A DNA stretch of 64,000 bases, from contig NZ_FWFQ01000006.1 in NCBI RefSeq assembly GCF_900172235.1, positions 62,001 to 126,000 of the forward strand, given 5' to 3'. The notes below the pieces were generated by a model. That model saw only the letters and a list, made by a program, of their open reading frames with translations. It ran no database searches and was not told the origin of the DNA. How positions within the stretch are numbered: position 1 is the stretch's first letter; every line of letters begins with the position of its first letter. Positions 36,187 to 44,600 of the stretch are shown here, piece by piece. The DNA comes from Pseudoruegeria aquimaris (GTDB taxonomy: Bacteria; Pseudomonadota; Alphaproteobacteria; Rhodobacterales; Rhodobacteraceae). The position numbers and the translations under genes are program-made.

Positions 36187-36594
36187 ATGCTTGCGCGTTT
36201 TCCCATCACCCGCCCCCAGATCGAAACCGTCGTCACCCGCTTCTACGCGAAGATCCGGGTGCATCCGGTGCTCGGCCCGGTGTTCCTGCGCCACGTCGGC
36301 ACCAGCCGGGACGCCTGGGAAGCGCATGAAGCGAAGATCGCGGCCTTCTGGGCCAATGCGATCCTTCTGGAAGGCGGCTATTCGGGCAACCCGATGCGTG
36401 CCCACCTCGCGGCCGGGGACGTGAAACCGGACCACTTCGCCCTGTGGCTGGCGCTGTTTGACGAAACCCTCGCCGAGACCCTGCCCGAGGACACCGCCAA
36501 CGCTTTTTCGGCGCTGGCCCACCGGATCGGGCGCGGGCTGCGCATGGGGGTAGAGGATCGCGACGCCCCGGCAGGCGCCGTTCCCCGGCTCTGA
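36187..36594 (+). CDS. Group III truncated haemoglobin
   Basis: A 135-residue globin of the 2-on-2 group III type. TRFYAKIRVHPVLGPVF is the B helix with the Tyr/Phe pair, W in KIAAFWANAIL is typical, and the proximal His is in GNPMRAHLAAG. Group III globins are linked to nitrosative and oxidative stress. It ends before a strong hairpin (36609-36628) and faces the YcjF-like gene. Confidence 0.92.
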   Translation: MLARFPITRPQIETVVTRFYAKIRVHPVLGPVFLRHVGTSRDAWEAHEAKIAAFWANAILLEGGYSGNPMRAHLAAGDVKPDHFALWLALFDETLAETLPEDTANAFSALAHRIGRGLRMGVEDRDAPAGAVPRL

Positions 36595-36608
36595 CAGGCA
36601 CCGGACGG

Positions 36609-36628
36609 GGGCGCGCGCTGGCGCGCCC
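36609..36628. terminator. Convergent hairpin after the globin gene
   Basis: GGGCGCGC (36609-36616), loop GCTG, GCGCGCCC (36621-36628): an 8-bp perfect stem in the 42-base gap between two convergent genes. It lacks a T run, so it is only a probable transcript end or stabiliser. Confidence 0.45.
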
Positions 36629-36636
36629 GGCCGCCT

Positions 36637-37653
36637 TCAGCTTCCGAACAGCCCGCGCAGGGCGCGCTGCACGATCCCCGTCACCGAGGGGCGCTTGCGG
36701 GCGGAGAAGGCCAGCGGGCGGCAGACCTCCAACGCGGCCACGCCCACGCGCGCTGTGAGAGCTCCGTTGACGATGCCCTCCCCGAAGCGGCGCGAGATCT
36801 TGCTCACCACCCCGCCCCCGGCAACGGAGCCGATCAGATCATCGCCGACGGCCACGGCCCCCGTGGCCACGAGATGGGCCACCACGGTGCGCATCAGCCG
36901 CCAGCTGCCCAGCGTGCCGGCGCGACCGCCGTAAAGCTCGGCGATCCGGCGCACCATGCGCACGTTGGCGGTGAGCGCGGCGACGACATCGGCCAGCGCC
37001 AGCGGCACGATGGCGGTGACGGTGGCCACCTGCCGCGCGGCGGCCTCCACCTCGCGGATGGCGGCGGCATCGATCGGCGCGAGGATCTCGGTTTCCACCA
37101 GCCCGAGCAGGGCGTCGGCGTCCAGTTGGTCCGCCTCACGCTCGGCAAAGCGCGCCAGCGCCCATTCCAGATCGGCGCGGCCCGTGTAGAGCTTGCGAAC
37201 ATCGCCCGCCACCTTGCGGGCGGCGCCGAGATCGGCGCGGGTCAGGGCCTCGGTGGCGGCGTGCTGGATCGTGTCGATCCTGCGCAGACGCGCGAAGGCC
37301 AGCCATTCGCGCCCCGCGATGGCCAGCATCACCGCCACGAAGAGCGCCACCAGCGCCAGAGCCGTGTTGCCGAGGATCGGGTTGCGGGCGAGCAGCCCGG
37401 TGACGAAATCCCAGGCCGCGACCGAGAGCACGAAGGTGAAGAGCGCCCCGAAGAGCCCCCAGAACCAGCGGCTCAGCCGCGAGCGCGGGCGCACGGCGAT
37501 CTGGGCGATCTGCTGCATCGCCGCACCCGAGGGGGGCAGCGCATCGGGCACCGGCGGCGCGGTGGCGGGTGACGCTGCCCCGGCCTGCGCCTCGCCCTCC
37601 TCGATGTCGATCAGGACAGGCCCGCGGGCGGATGTGGGGCGGGTATCGCTCAT
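36637..37653 (-). CDS. TIGR01620/YcjF family membrane protein (DUF697)
   Basis: A 338-residue protein with two membrane helices (about residues 62-82 and 92-111: LFGALFTFVLSVAAWDFV, ALALVALFVAVMLAIA) and a C-terminal DUF697-like domain (VPLALADVVAALTANVRMVRRIAELYGGRAG). It is usually found behind a YcjX-type GTPase, as here: the ATG overlaps the upstream stop (ATGA). Enterobacterial members are induced by phage shock or envelope stress. Exact role unknown. Confidence 0.88.
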   Translation of the reverse strand: MSDTRPTSARGPVLIDIEEGEAQAGAASPATAPPVPDALPPSGAAMQQIAQIAVRPRSRLSRWFWGLFGALFTFVLSVAAWDFVTGLLARNPILGNTALALVALFVAVMLAIAGREWLAFARLRRIDTIQHAATEALTRADLGAARKVAGDVRKLYTGRADLEWALARFAEREADQLDADALLGLVETEILAPIDAAAIREVEAAARQVATVTAIVPLALADVVAALTANVRMVRRIAELYGGRAGTLGSWRLMRTVVAHLVATGAVAVGDDLIGSVAGGGVVSKISRRFGEGIVNGALTARVGVAALEVCRPLAFSARKRPSVTGIVQRALRGLFGS

Positions 37654-39068
37654 GTCAGCATGTCTCCGATCAGGAACTCCGCGGCCCTGTCGAGCCGGAT
37701 GTGGGGCAGCCCCTCGCCGGGTTTCAGCGTGAGCGGCGCCGGGGCGAAGCGCATCGCGGCGAAATCGCCGTCGAGCCAGCTTTCCGCCCCCTGCCGCGCC
37801 GGCGCAAGCAGGCGGGCGGGATCATCGGGAAGCGTGCCGGGGTGGAAGGCGGCGGGCTTGCCCGTCTCCAGCAGCGTGCCGCGCACGAGATCGAGGCTTT
37901 CACCCGCGTGGGTGCGGGTTTCCTCCACCGTCGCGCGCAGCGCGGCGATGGCGAGCGCGCCCGTCTGCGCACCGGCGAAATCGGCCCGGTCGCGGGCATC
38001 GCGCACCAGCGCCTCGATGATGGCGGTGAGCTGCGGGTGCTGGCGGTGGTGCAGGTGATCGGCCTTGGTGGCGGCGAAGAGGATCTTCTCCACCCGCTTG
38101 CCCAGCAGCAGCCGTTGCAGGAAACCGTTGCGGCCCGGCCGGAAGGCAGAGAGGATCTCACCCATGGATTGGCGCAGGTTTTCAACGGCTTGCGGGCCGT
38201 TGTGGATGGCGCCGAGCGCATCCACCAGCACGATCTGCCGATCGATCCGGGCGAAATGGTTGCGGAAGAAGGGCTTCACCACCTGCGCCTTGTAGGCCTC
38301 GAAGCGGCGCTCCATCTCGCGCCAGAGCCCGCGGCGGGCGGGCCGCTCGGGGCGCGGCAGGGGCGCGAAGGTGAGCACGGGAGAGCCCTCCATCTCGCCC
38401 GGCAACAGGAAGCGCCCCGGCGAGCAATCGGAAAAGCCCGCCGCCTGCGCCGCCTTCAGATAGGCGGTGAAGGCCTCGGCCAGCGCCTTGGCCCGCGGCT
38501 CCTCGAAGGGGGCATCGGCCTCGGCGGCCGCCGCCATCGCCGCGAAATCGGCGCCCTCGGCGCGCGCCCGCGCCTTGGCCAGCGCCTGCTCGGCCCAGCC
38601 GGCGTAATCCTGATCCAGCAGCGCCAGATCCAGCAGCCATTCGCCCGGGTAGTCCACGATATCAACATGGACGGTGCGCGGCCCCGAGAGCCCGCCCAGG
38701 AGCCCCGTGGGCTGCACCCGGAAGCTCAGGCGCAACTCGGACACCGAGCGTGTGCTTTCGGGCCAGTGCGGCGCGGGGCCGGTGAGCGCGGCGAGGTGGC
38801 TTTCGTAATCGAACCGGGGGATCGTGTCGTCGGGCTGCGGTTGCAGGTAGGCGGCGCGGATCGTCTTGTTGATTTCCGGCGTGAACTGCGCCATCCGCCC
38901 GCGGTCGAGCAGGTTGGCCACCAGCGAGGTGATGAAGACCGTCTTGCCCGAGCGCGCCAGCCCGGTGACTCCGAGCCTCACCGTGGGCTCGAGAAAGGTT
39001 TCCGAAACGCTGGCCCCGAGGTTTTCCACCTGCCGGGTTACGCCATCTGCCAGATCGCTCAGCCGCAC
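37650..39068 (-). CDS. YcjX family P-loop protein
   Basis: A 472-residue YcjX-like nucleotide-binding protein. The P-loop is GVTGLARSGKTVFITSLVANLL. The DIVDYPGEWLLDLALLD segment is a G3-like region, and LFAATKADHLHHRQHPQLTAI a TKAD motif. I start at GTG 39068, preceded by AAGGAGGG; an ATG far upstream lies in unrelated sequence. Its stop overlaps the next gene by ATGA, so the two form a stress-related pair as in other proteobacteria. Confidence 0.9.
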   Translation of the reverse strand: MRLSDLADGVTRQVENLGASVSETFLEPTVRLGVTGLARSGKTVFITSLVANLLDRGRMAQFTPEINKTIRAAYLQPQPDDTIPRFDYESHLAALTGPAPHWPESTRSVSELRLSFRVQPTGLLGGLSGPRTVHVDIVDYPGEWLLDLALLDQDYAGWAEQALAKARARAEGADFAAMAAAAEADAPFEEPRAKALAEAFTAYLKAAQAAGFSDCSPGRFLLPGEMEGSPVLTFAPLPRPERPARRGLWREMERRFEAYKAQVVKPFFRNHFARIDRQIVLVDALGAIHNGPQAVENLRQSMGEILSAFRPGRNGFLQRLLLGKRVEKILFAATKADHLHHRQHPQLTAIIEALVRDARDRADFAGAQTGALAIAALRATVEETRTHAGESLDLVRGTLLETGKPAAFHPGTLPDDPARLLAPARQGAESWLDGDFAAMRFAPAPLTLKPGEGLPHIRLDRAAEFLIGDMLT

Positions 39069-39141
39069 GGGGCCCTCCTTGCTGCGGTCACGGTCGTGTG
39101 AACATAGGCACGCCGCCGCCCCCTGCCTAGGGCGGCGCGCA

Positions 39142-40143
39142 TCAGCGGCAGTAGCTGCCGGAGCGGTAGCGGGCGGTATCGAGGTGGAAGTGATCGCGGT
39201 GGAACCTGTCGGCATTGGGGCCGAGCACGGTGCCGAAAGGCTTGCAGGCCTGCTTGTGGACGCTGCGCAGCAGCTTGCCCTCGACCTTGCGGTTCCAGCC
39301 CTGCAGCACGGTGATCGTCTGGCCGTTCTTCAGGGTGAAGGCGGAGATGTCGATGGCGCGGCCCTTGCCGTGCTCGCTGATCTTGGCGCCCGGCTGGTTG
39401 TTGCGCGTGCGGCAGGCGTAGCCCGCGGCCACGCGGTATTCGCGGATGCCGCCGCCGAGCCGGCCGAAGGTGGGTTTCACGGCGGATTTCGTCCAGTCGT
39501 TCAGGGCCTTGGCGGTGACGCAATCCATCCGCGCCGGGTTGGACAGGCGCACGCCGCTCACTTCGTAGACCTGCACCGGATCGGCGATGCCGCAGCCGTT
39601 GATGCGGCCCGGGATCGGGGCGAGCTTGCGGCCGATGATCTCCTTGCTGCCGCAGACCTTGCCGAGCTTGCTGTTGATCGCGACGGTCGGCACCGGCGTG
39701 CGCACGGCCGTTGAGGCCGGCAGCACGGCGGCCTTGGCCGGCCGGTTCGAAGGCGCCGGCGCGCGCAGCCCGCGCGGCCGCAGCGACGGCCGCAGGGAGG
39801 CGGCCACGGCCAGAGCGGAGGCCGGGCCGTCCGCCAGCGCCGCACGGGGCGCGACGAGCGCCTTGGCCCGCTGGCTCCCGGCGCCCCCCGGTCGCGGCGT
39901 CGGGCGCACCTCGGCCTTGTAGAAGACCGGCACGTAGACCGGCCGCGGCGCCGGTTGCGCTTCGGCGGCCGCGCCGCTGCCGGCGGGCGCGGATGGCGCC
40001 GCTTCGGAGGCGCGGGGCAGCGGGCGCAGGGAGGTTTCGGGCGCCAGCGCGGCGGAGGCCACGGAGGCGGCCAACGCGAGCCCTGCCGCCAGCGCCGATG
40101 CGCGGGCCGCGATGGCCCGCCCGGCCTGCGCCCTGCGCCTCAT
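39142..40143 (-). CDS. Extensin-like family protein, exported
   Basis: A 333-residue protein. A basic signal-anchor (ALAAGLALAASVASA) is followed by an Ala/Pro/Arg-rich stretch to about residue 165. The C-terminal extensin-like domain has the AGYACRTRNNQPGAKISEHGKGRAIDI and FHRDHFHLD motifs, which resemble zinc sites of M15-type D-Ala-D-Ala peptidases. A role in cell wall modification is plausible. The ATG overlaps the tyrA-like stop (ATGA), making it the third member of the hisC operon. Confidence 0.85.
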   Translation of the reverse strand: MRRRAQAGRAIAARASALAAGLALAASVASAALAPETSLRPLPRASEAAPSAPAGSGAAAEAQPAPRPVYVPVFYKAEVRPTPRPGGAGSQRAKALVAPRAALADGPASALAVAASLRPSLRPRGLRAPAPSNRPAKAAVLPASTAVRTPVPTVAINSKLGKVCGSKEIIGRKLAPIPGRINGCGIADPVQVYEVSGVRLSNPARMDCVTAKALNDWTKSAVKPTFGRLGGGIREYRVAAGYACRTRNNQPGAKISEHGKGRAIDISAFTLKNGQTITVLQGWNRKVEGKLLRSVHKQACKPFGTVLGPNADRFHRDHFHLDTARYRSGSYCR

Positions 40144-41117
40144 CCGCCCGCCTCGGTCTTGCCCGCCTCGGTCTTGCCCGCCTCGGTCTTGCCTGCCGGG
40201 CGCGGGAGGACGCGGCCGAAATCCGGCGCGTCGGTGTCCTGCCCCGCCTCGATGATGCCGCGCCGGATGGCACGAGTGCGGGTGAAGTAGTCGAAGAGCT
40301 GGTCGCCGTCACCGGTGCGGATGGCACGCTGGAGCGCGAAGAGCTCCTCGGTGAAGCGGCCCAGGATTTCCAGGGTGGCGGCTTTGTTGTTGAGGAACAC
40401 GTCGCGCCACATGGTGGGGTCGGAGGCCGCGATCCGGGTGAAATCCCGGAAACCGGCGGCGGAGTAGCGGATCACCTCGCTGTCGGTCACGCGGCGCAGA
40501 TCGTCGGCGACGCCCACCATCGTGTAGGCGATGAGGTGCGGCGCGTGGGAGGTGACGGCGAGCACCAGATCGTGGTGTTCGGCGTCCATCTCCTCGACGT
40601 TGGCGCCCATGCCTTCCCAGAGCGCGCGCAGGCGGGCGGTCGCTTCCGGGTCGGTGCCCTCCACGGGCACGAGCAGGGTGAAGCGGTTGTCGAAGAGCGT
40701 GGCGAAGCCCGATCGCGGGCCGGAGTGCTCGGTGCCCGCCAGCGGGTGGCTGGGCACGAAATGCACGGTCTCGGGCAGATGCGGGCCGACGGCATCGATC
40801 ACCGCCTGTTTCACCGATCCCACGTCGCTCACGGTGGAACCCGGTTTCAGGTGCGGCGCGATCTGCTCGGCCACGGCCCCCATGGCGCCCACGGGCACGC
40901 AGAGCACCACGAGATCGGCCCCCTCGACGGCCTCGGCCGCCGTTTCGCAGACACGATCGCACAGGCCGATTTCGCGCGCGGTGGCGCGGGTCTCGGCGGA
41001 GCGGGCATAGCCGGTGACTTCGCCCGCGAGGCCGGCGCGTTTCATCGCCCAGAACATCGAGGAGGCGATCAGGCCCAGCCCGATCAGCGCGACGCGATCG
41101 TAGACGGGTGCGCTCAT
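40140..41117 (-). CDS. Prephenate/arogenate dehydrogenase family protein
   Basis: A 325-residue TyrA-like dehydrogenase of tyrosine synthesis. The Rossmann motif is [52 protein letters not shown] and the [15 protein letters not shown] segment are typical, the latter supplying the active-site His. The C-terminus carries three copies of KTEAG encoded by exact 15-base repeats (40146-40190). The stop overlaps the extensin gene and the ATG overlaps the hisC stop, giving tight coupling. Confidence 0.93.
   Translation of the reverse strand: MSAPVYDRVALIGLGLIASSMFWAMKRAGLAGEVTGYARSAETRATAREIGLCDRVCETAAEAVEGADLVVLCVPVGAMGAVAEQIAPHLKPGSTVSDVGSVKQAVIDAVGPHLPETVHFVPSHPLAGTEHSGPRSGFATLFDNRFTLLVPVEGTDPEATARLRALWEGMGANVEEMDAEHHDLVLAVTSHAPHLIAYTMVGVADDLRRVTDSEVIRYSAAGFRDFTRIAASDPTMWRDVFLNNKAATLEILGRFTEELFALQRAIRTGDGDQLFDYFTRTRAIRRGIIEAGQDTDAPDFGRVLPRPAGKTEAGKTEAGKTEAGG
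40146..40190 (-). repeat. Three 15-base tandem repeats at the end of the dehydrogenase gene
   Basis: GCCCGCCTCGGTCTT occurs three times without mismatch, coding for KTEAG three times. Such exact short repeats are prone to length change. The functional domain ends before them. Confidence 0.9.
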
Positions 41118-42202
41118 GCGGGCTGCTCCTTGAAGGCCCGGACCGCCGCCACCACGCGGCGGCAGGCGCTTTCGTCGCCCACGGTGATGCGCAGGCAGTG
41201 GGGCAGCTTGTAGCCGCCCGTCTTGCGCACGATCAGCCCCTGCCGCTTCAGGTAGGCATCGCAGGCCTCGGCCTCGTCGGCATCGTGGAAACGCGCGAGG
41301 ATGAAGTTGCCGCAGGAGGTATCCGAGGGCACCCCCAGTTCGGCCAGCGCCTCGGCCATCCAGGCGCGCATCCGGGTGTTCTCGGCGCGGCATTTCTCGG
41401 TGTAGGCGGTGTCGCGCACGGCGGCCTCGGCGGCGGCCAGCGCGATGTTGGACAGGTTGAAGGGGCCGCGGATGCGGTTGAGCACGTCGATGATCGGTTT
41501 GGGCGCATAGCCCCAGCCCACGCGCAGGCCGCCGAGCCCGTAGATCTTGGAGAAGGTGCGCGTCATCACCACGTTGTCGCGCGCTTCCACCAGCGCCGCG
41601 CCGCCGTCGTAGCCTTCGACGTATTCGGCGTAGGCGCCGTCGAGCACGAGGATCGCGCCCTCGGGGATGCCGTCGGCGAGGCGGGCGATCTCGTTGCCGC
41701 CGATCATCGTGCCCGTCGGGTTGTTGGGGTTGGCGACGAAAACCAGCTTGGTGCGCTCGGTGCAGGCCGCGAGCAGCGCGTCCACGTCCACCGTGCGTTC
41801 GCGTTCTTTCGCCTCGACCGGCGTCGCCCCCACGGCGTGGGCGGAGATCCTGTACATCAGGAAGCCGTGTTCGGTGTAGAGCACCTCGTCGCCCGGCCCG
41901 GCATAGGCCTGGCACAGGAAGGTGATGATCTCGTCGGAGCCGACGCCGCATATGATGCGTTCGGCGTCCAGCCCGTGCACCTCGGCGATGGCGGCGCGCA
42001 GTTCGGCGTGATCGGTGGAGGGGTAGCGATGAACCGACAACGCCGCCCGGCGGATCACCTCCTGAACGGTTTCGCTGGCGCCGAACGGGTTCTCGTTGGA
42101 GGAGAGCTTCACGACGTCGCTCATCCCTTCGATCTTCGACTGCCCACCCTCGTAGAGGGCGATTTCCATGATCCCCGGCTGGGGCTCGATGCCTGCACGC
42201 AT
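41114..42202 (-). CDS. hisC: Histidinol-phosphate aminotransferase
   Basis: A 362-residue PLP aminotransferase of fold type I. The N-terminal [12 protein letters not shown] motif, NPNNPTG-type [12 protein letters not shown] loop, DGAYAEYV and the PLP-lysine motif [17 protein letters not shown] are all present, together with the C-terminal RITVGDE. HisC makes histidinol phosphate and often acts on aromatic keto acids too, which fits its place before the tyrA-like gene. AAAGGAG precedes the ATG. ATGA overlap with the downstream gene. Confidence 0.94.
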   Translation of the reverse strand: MRAGIEPQPGIMEIALYEGGQSKIEGMSDVVKLSSNENPFGASETVQEVIRRAALSVHRYPSTDHAELRAAIAEVHGLDAERIICGVGSDEIITFLCQAYAGPGDEVLYTEHGFLMYRISAHAVGATPVEAKERERTVDVDALLAACTERTKLVFVANPNNPTGTMIGGNEIARLADGIPEGAILVLDGAYAEYVEGYDGGAALVEARDNVVMTRTFSKIYGLGGLRVGWGYAPKPIIDVLNRIRGPFNLSNIALAAAEAAVRDTAYTEKCRAENTRMRAWMAEALAELGVPSDTSCGNFILARFHDADEAEACDAYLKRQGLIVRKTGGYKLPHCLRITVGDESACRRVVAAVRAFKEQPA

Positions 42203-42321
42203 GCTCACACTCCTTTGTGCGCCCGTTCTACAGGCAAGGCGCTGAGAACTGCAACGGAATGTGCGCCCCTGCGCGCGCCAAAGCGCCGCGCCGGGAGGCG
42301 GGCACGGATGGCCGGGCAAGA

Positions 42322-42381
42322 TGGGGGCGCTGCCCCCGCCGCCCGCGGCGGCTCCCCCGAGGTATTTCGGGCGAGAGGAAG
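42322..42381 (-). repeat. 3'-end hairpin repeat, family 1, copy 2
   Basis: GGGGGCGCTGCCCCC, then GCCGCC-CGC-GGCGGC, then TCCCCCGAGGTATTTCGGGC and GAGAGGAAG. Two adjacent hairpins followed by the conserved GAGGTATTT box. It lies between hisC and the class V aminotransferase gene, about 50 bases after the stop codon of the latter on the minus strand. Confidence 0.78.
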
Positions 42382-42432
42382 GCGCGGGTGCCCTTTTATT
42401 CGCCCCCAGGGCGGCGGGGCACCGCCGCAGCC

Positions 42433-43860
42433 TCAGGCGGCGTGGGCGGGGCGGAAGCGCGCGGTGGCCGGATCGGCGGCATAGAGCGGCGCCAGTTCGG
42501 CGGCGCGCAGGGTGAGCGCATTCACCGAGTCGATCACGTAGCGCACCGTGTCCGGCGCCATGAGATAGCTGAAGTTCAGCCGCACCCAGCCGGGTTTGCG
42601 CAGCTCGCGCCCGGCCTGAAGATCGCTGAAGAGCGCCTCGGAAGCAGCCCTGTCGATCCCCAGCAGCCGGTGGGCGTAGGGGCCGGCGCAGGCGCAGCCG
42701 CCGCGGGCCTGGATGCCGCAGACGTCCGACAGCATCCGCGTGAAGAGCTGCTGGTGCACCGGCGCGCCCTGCGCGTCGCGCACGAGGAAGGAGAAGATCG
42801 GCAGCCGGTGGGGCTTGTCTACGCCAAGCAGGGTGAGGCGCGGGTTGTCCTTCCAGCCTTCGAGCGCCATCGCGTTGTAGGCGCATTCGCGCTCGGCGAT
42901 CACGTCTTCCCCCACGGCTTCCTTGACGAGGAAGGCCAGCGCGGCGCGGATGTCGCCGATCACGTTGGGGGTGCCGGCCTCTTCGCGGGTGGCCAGGTCC
43001 TCGGAATAGGCGTGATCCCAGGGCGAGACGAAGGAGACGGTGCCGCCGCCCGGCCAGCTGGGCGCGCGCCGGCGCACGGCCGACTTGCGCAGGATCAGCA
43101 CGCCGGAGGCACCGGGGCCGCCGGGAAACTTGTGCGGCGAGACGACGACGGCATCCTTGGCGGTGGCGGCATCGGCGCCCATGGTGATGGGCAGGTAGGG
43201 CCCGGCGCCGGCATAATCCCAGACGGCAAGCGCGCCGTGGGCCTTCAGCAGCCGGGTGACGGGATCGGGATCGGTGATGATGCCGGTGACGTTGGAGGCG
43301 GCGGAGAAGGCACCGATCCTGAGGTCGGCCTCGGCGTGGGCGCGCAGGGCCTCGGCCAGCGCGGCGAGATCCGGCCCGCCTTCGGGCGCCTCCGGGATCT
43401 CGACCACCTCGGCGCCGCTTTCGCGCCATGGCAGGATGTTGGAGTGATGCTCGTAGGGGCCGATGAAGACGACCGCCTTGCGCGCCTGCGCCACGCCGAA
43501 GAGCGAGACGAGGCGGTTCAGCCCGGCAGTGGCGCCGGAGCCGGTGAAGATCACCGCGCAATCCGGCCCGGCGCCGGTGATGCGGGCGATCTCGGCGCGG
43601 GCTTCGCGGCGCATCCGGGTCATGTAGCCACCGCAGTAGGAGGCCTCGGTGTGGCTGTTGGCATAGAAGGGCAAGACGGTGGACGCGATGAATTCCTCGA
43701 CCTGCCGCAGGGCCCTGCCAGACGCAACATAGTCGGCATAGACCAGCGGCACATCCCCGTTCAGGCCGGGAATCATCGCGCCCTCCCCGATCAAGCCTGC
43801 CCTCAGCTCTCCCAGCAGGCCCGGGGTTTCGAGTGAGTGATGGAACTGGGAGAGGGTCAT
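42433..43860 (-). CDS. Class V aminotransferase family PLP enzyme (cysteine desulfurase-like)
   Basis: A 475-residue fold type I PLP enzyme. The substrate pocket region [11 protein letters not shown] and the [12 protein letters not shown] motif are near the N-terminus; the PLP lysine is K244 in [13 protein letters not shown]-terminal [17 protein letters not shown] segment contains cysteines like those of SufS/NifS relatives, but the typical active-site loop is not certain. A strongly conserved role is not known to me. It is divergent from an AsnC regulator. The start at 43860 gives the shortest family-like N-terminus. Confidence 0.78.
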   Translation of the reverse strand: MTLSQFHHSLETPGLLGELRAGLIGEGAMIPGLNGDVPLVYADYVASGRALRQVEEFIASTVLPFYANSHTEASYCGGYMTRMRREARAEIARITGAGPDCAVIFTGSGATAGLNRLVSLFGVAQARKAVVFIGPYEHHSNILPWRESGAEVVEIPEAPEGGPDLAALAEALRAHAEADLRIGAFSAASNVTGIITDPDPVTRLLKAHGALAVWDYAGAGPYLPITMGADAATAKDAVVVSPHKFPGGPGASGVLILRKSAVRRRAPSWPGGGTVSFVSPWDHAYSEDLATREEAGTPNVIGDIRAALAFLVKEAVGEDVIAERECAYNAMALEGWKDNPRLTLLGVDKPHRLPIFSFLVRDAQGAPVHQQLFTRMLSDVCGIQARGGCACAGPYAHRLLGIDRAASEALFSDLQAGRELRKPGWVRLNFSYLMAPDTVRYVIDSVNALTLRAAELAPLYAADPATARFRPAHAA

Positions 43861-43940
43861 GTGATCGGTATCCTGTGCTTGCAGGGGGAATCTGCCCACC
43901 GACGCATGCAAAATCCTTCCCATTTGGAACGGAATATTCG

Positions 43941-43993
43941 CAATTTCCATTTCATTTGTCGGGAAATTGATCTATGTGCGTGTCATTTGACAC
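43941..43993. promoter_or_regulatory. Candidate operators between the class V aminotransferase and its AsnC regulator
   Basis: In the AT-rich divergent gap there is an inverted repeat CAATTTCC (43941-43948) and GGAAATTG (43962-43969), 13 bases apart, and a 14-base palindrome GTGTCATTTGACAC (43980-43993). Both are unusually AT-rich for this genome. Dimeric Lrp/AsnC proteins bind such symmetric AT-rich sites. Confidence 0.5.
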
Positions 43994-44052
43994 ATTGCCG
44001 CCACCCCTGCCGTTCATGCGGGGCGCGGCGCCGGAAAACCCGGAGACCATGC

Positions 44053-44517
44053 ATGACCGAAAAGCCGCTGGACCAGATCGATTTCCGCATCCTCGCGGAG
44101 CTTCAGAAGGACGCCACCCTCTCGCAGCGGGATCTGGCCGAGCGGGTGGGGATGTCGCAGAATGCCTGCTGGCGGCGGCTGAACGCGCTGAACGCGCGCG
44201 GGGTGCTGAAGGGCGCGCGGGCGCGCATCGACCGGCGGCAGACCGGGCTGGGGCTCGTCGTCTTCGTGATGATCCGCACGCGGCACCACTCGGCGGACTG
44301 GCTGAAGACCTTCCGCCGCCACGTGCTGACGATCCCCGAAGTCATCGATTTCCACCGCATCAGCGGCGACTACGATTACCTGCTGAAGGTCGTGACCGAG
44401 AGCATGGACAGCTACGACGGCGTCTACCAGAGGCTGATCGACGGGGTGGAACTGGACAGCGTGACCTCCTTCTTCGCGATGGAGGCCATCGCCGAGGAAC
44501 GCCCGCTGCCGCTCTGA
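44053..44517 (+). CDS. Lrp/AsnC family transcriptional regulator
   Basis: A 154-residue regulator with an N-terminal helix-turn-helix (LDQIDFRILAELQKDATLSQRDLAERVGMSQNACWRRLNAL) and a RAM sensor domain (IDFHRISGDYDYLLKVVTESMDSYDGVYQRLIDGV). GGAG precedes the ATG. It is divergent from the class V aminotransferase gene and very likely controls it. Confidence 0.92.
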   Translation: MTEKPLDQIDFRILAELQKDATLSQRDLAERVGMSQNACWRRLNALNARGVLKGARARIDRRQTGLGLVVFVMIRTRHHSADWLKTFRRHVLTIPEVIDFHRISGDYDYLLKVVTESMDSYDGVYQRLIDGVELDSVTSFFAMEAIAEERPLPL

Positions 44518-44554
44518 CCCTTGCCGCCCCGCGCCAAAGGCACCGGAAAACGGA

Positions 44555-44580
44555 AAACGCCGCCCCGAGGGGCGGCGTTT
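44555..44580. terminator. Bidirectional terminator
   Basis: AAACGCCGCCCC (44555-44566), loop of GA, GGGGCGGCGTTT (44569-44580): a perfect 12-bp stem flanked by A and T runs. It separates the AsnC gene from the convergent repeat-protein gene and can serve both. Confidence 0.9.
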
Positions 44581-44600
44581 GCATCTGGATCAAGCCAGGC

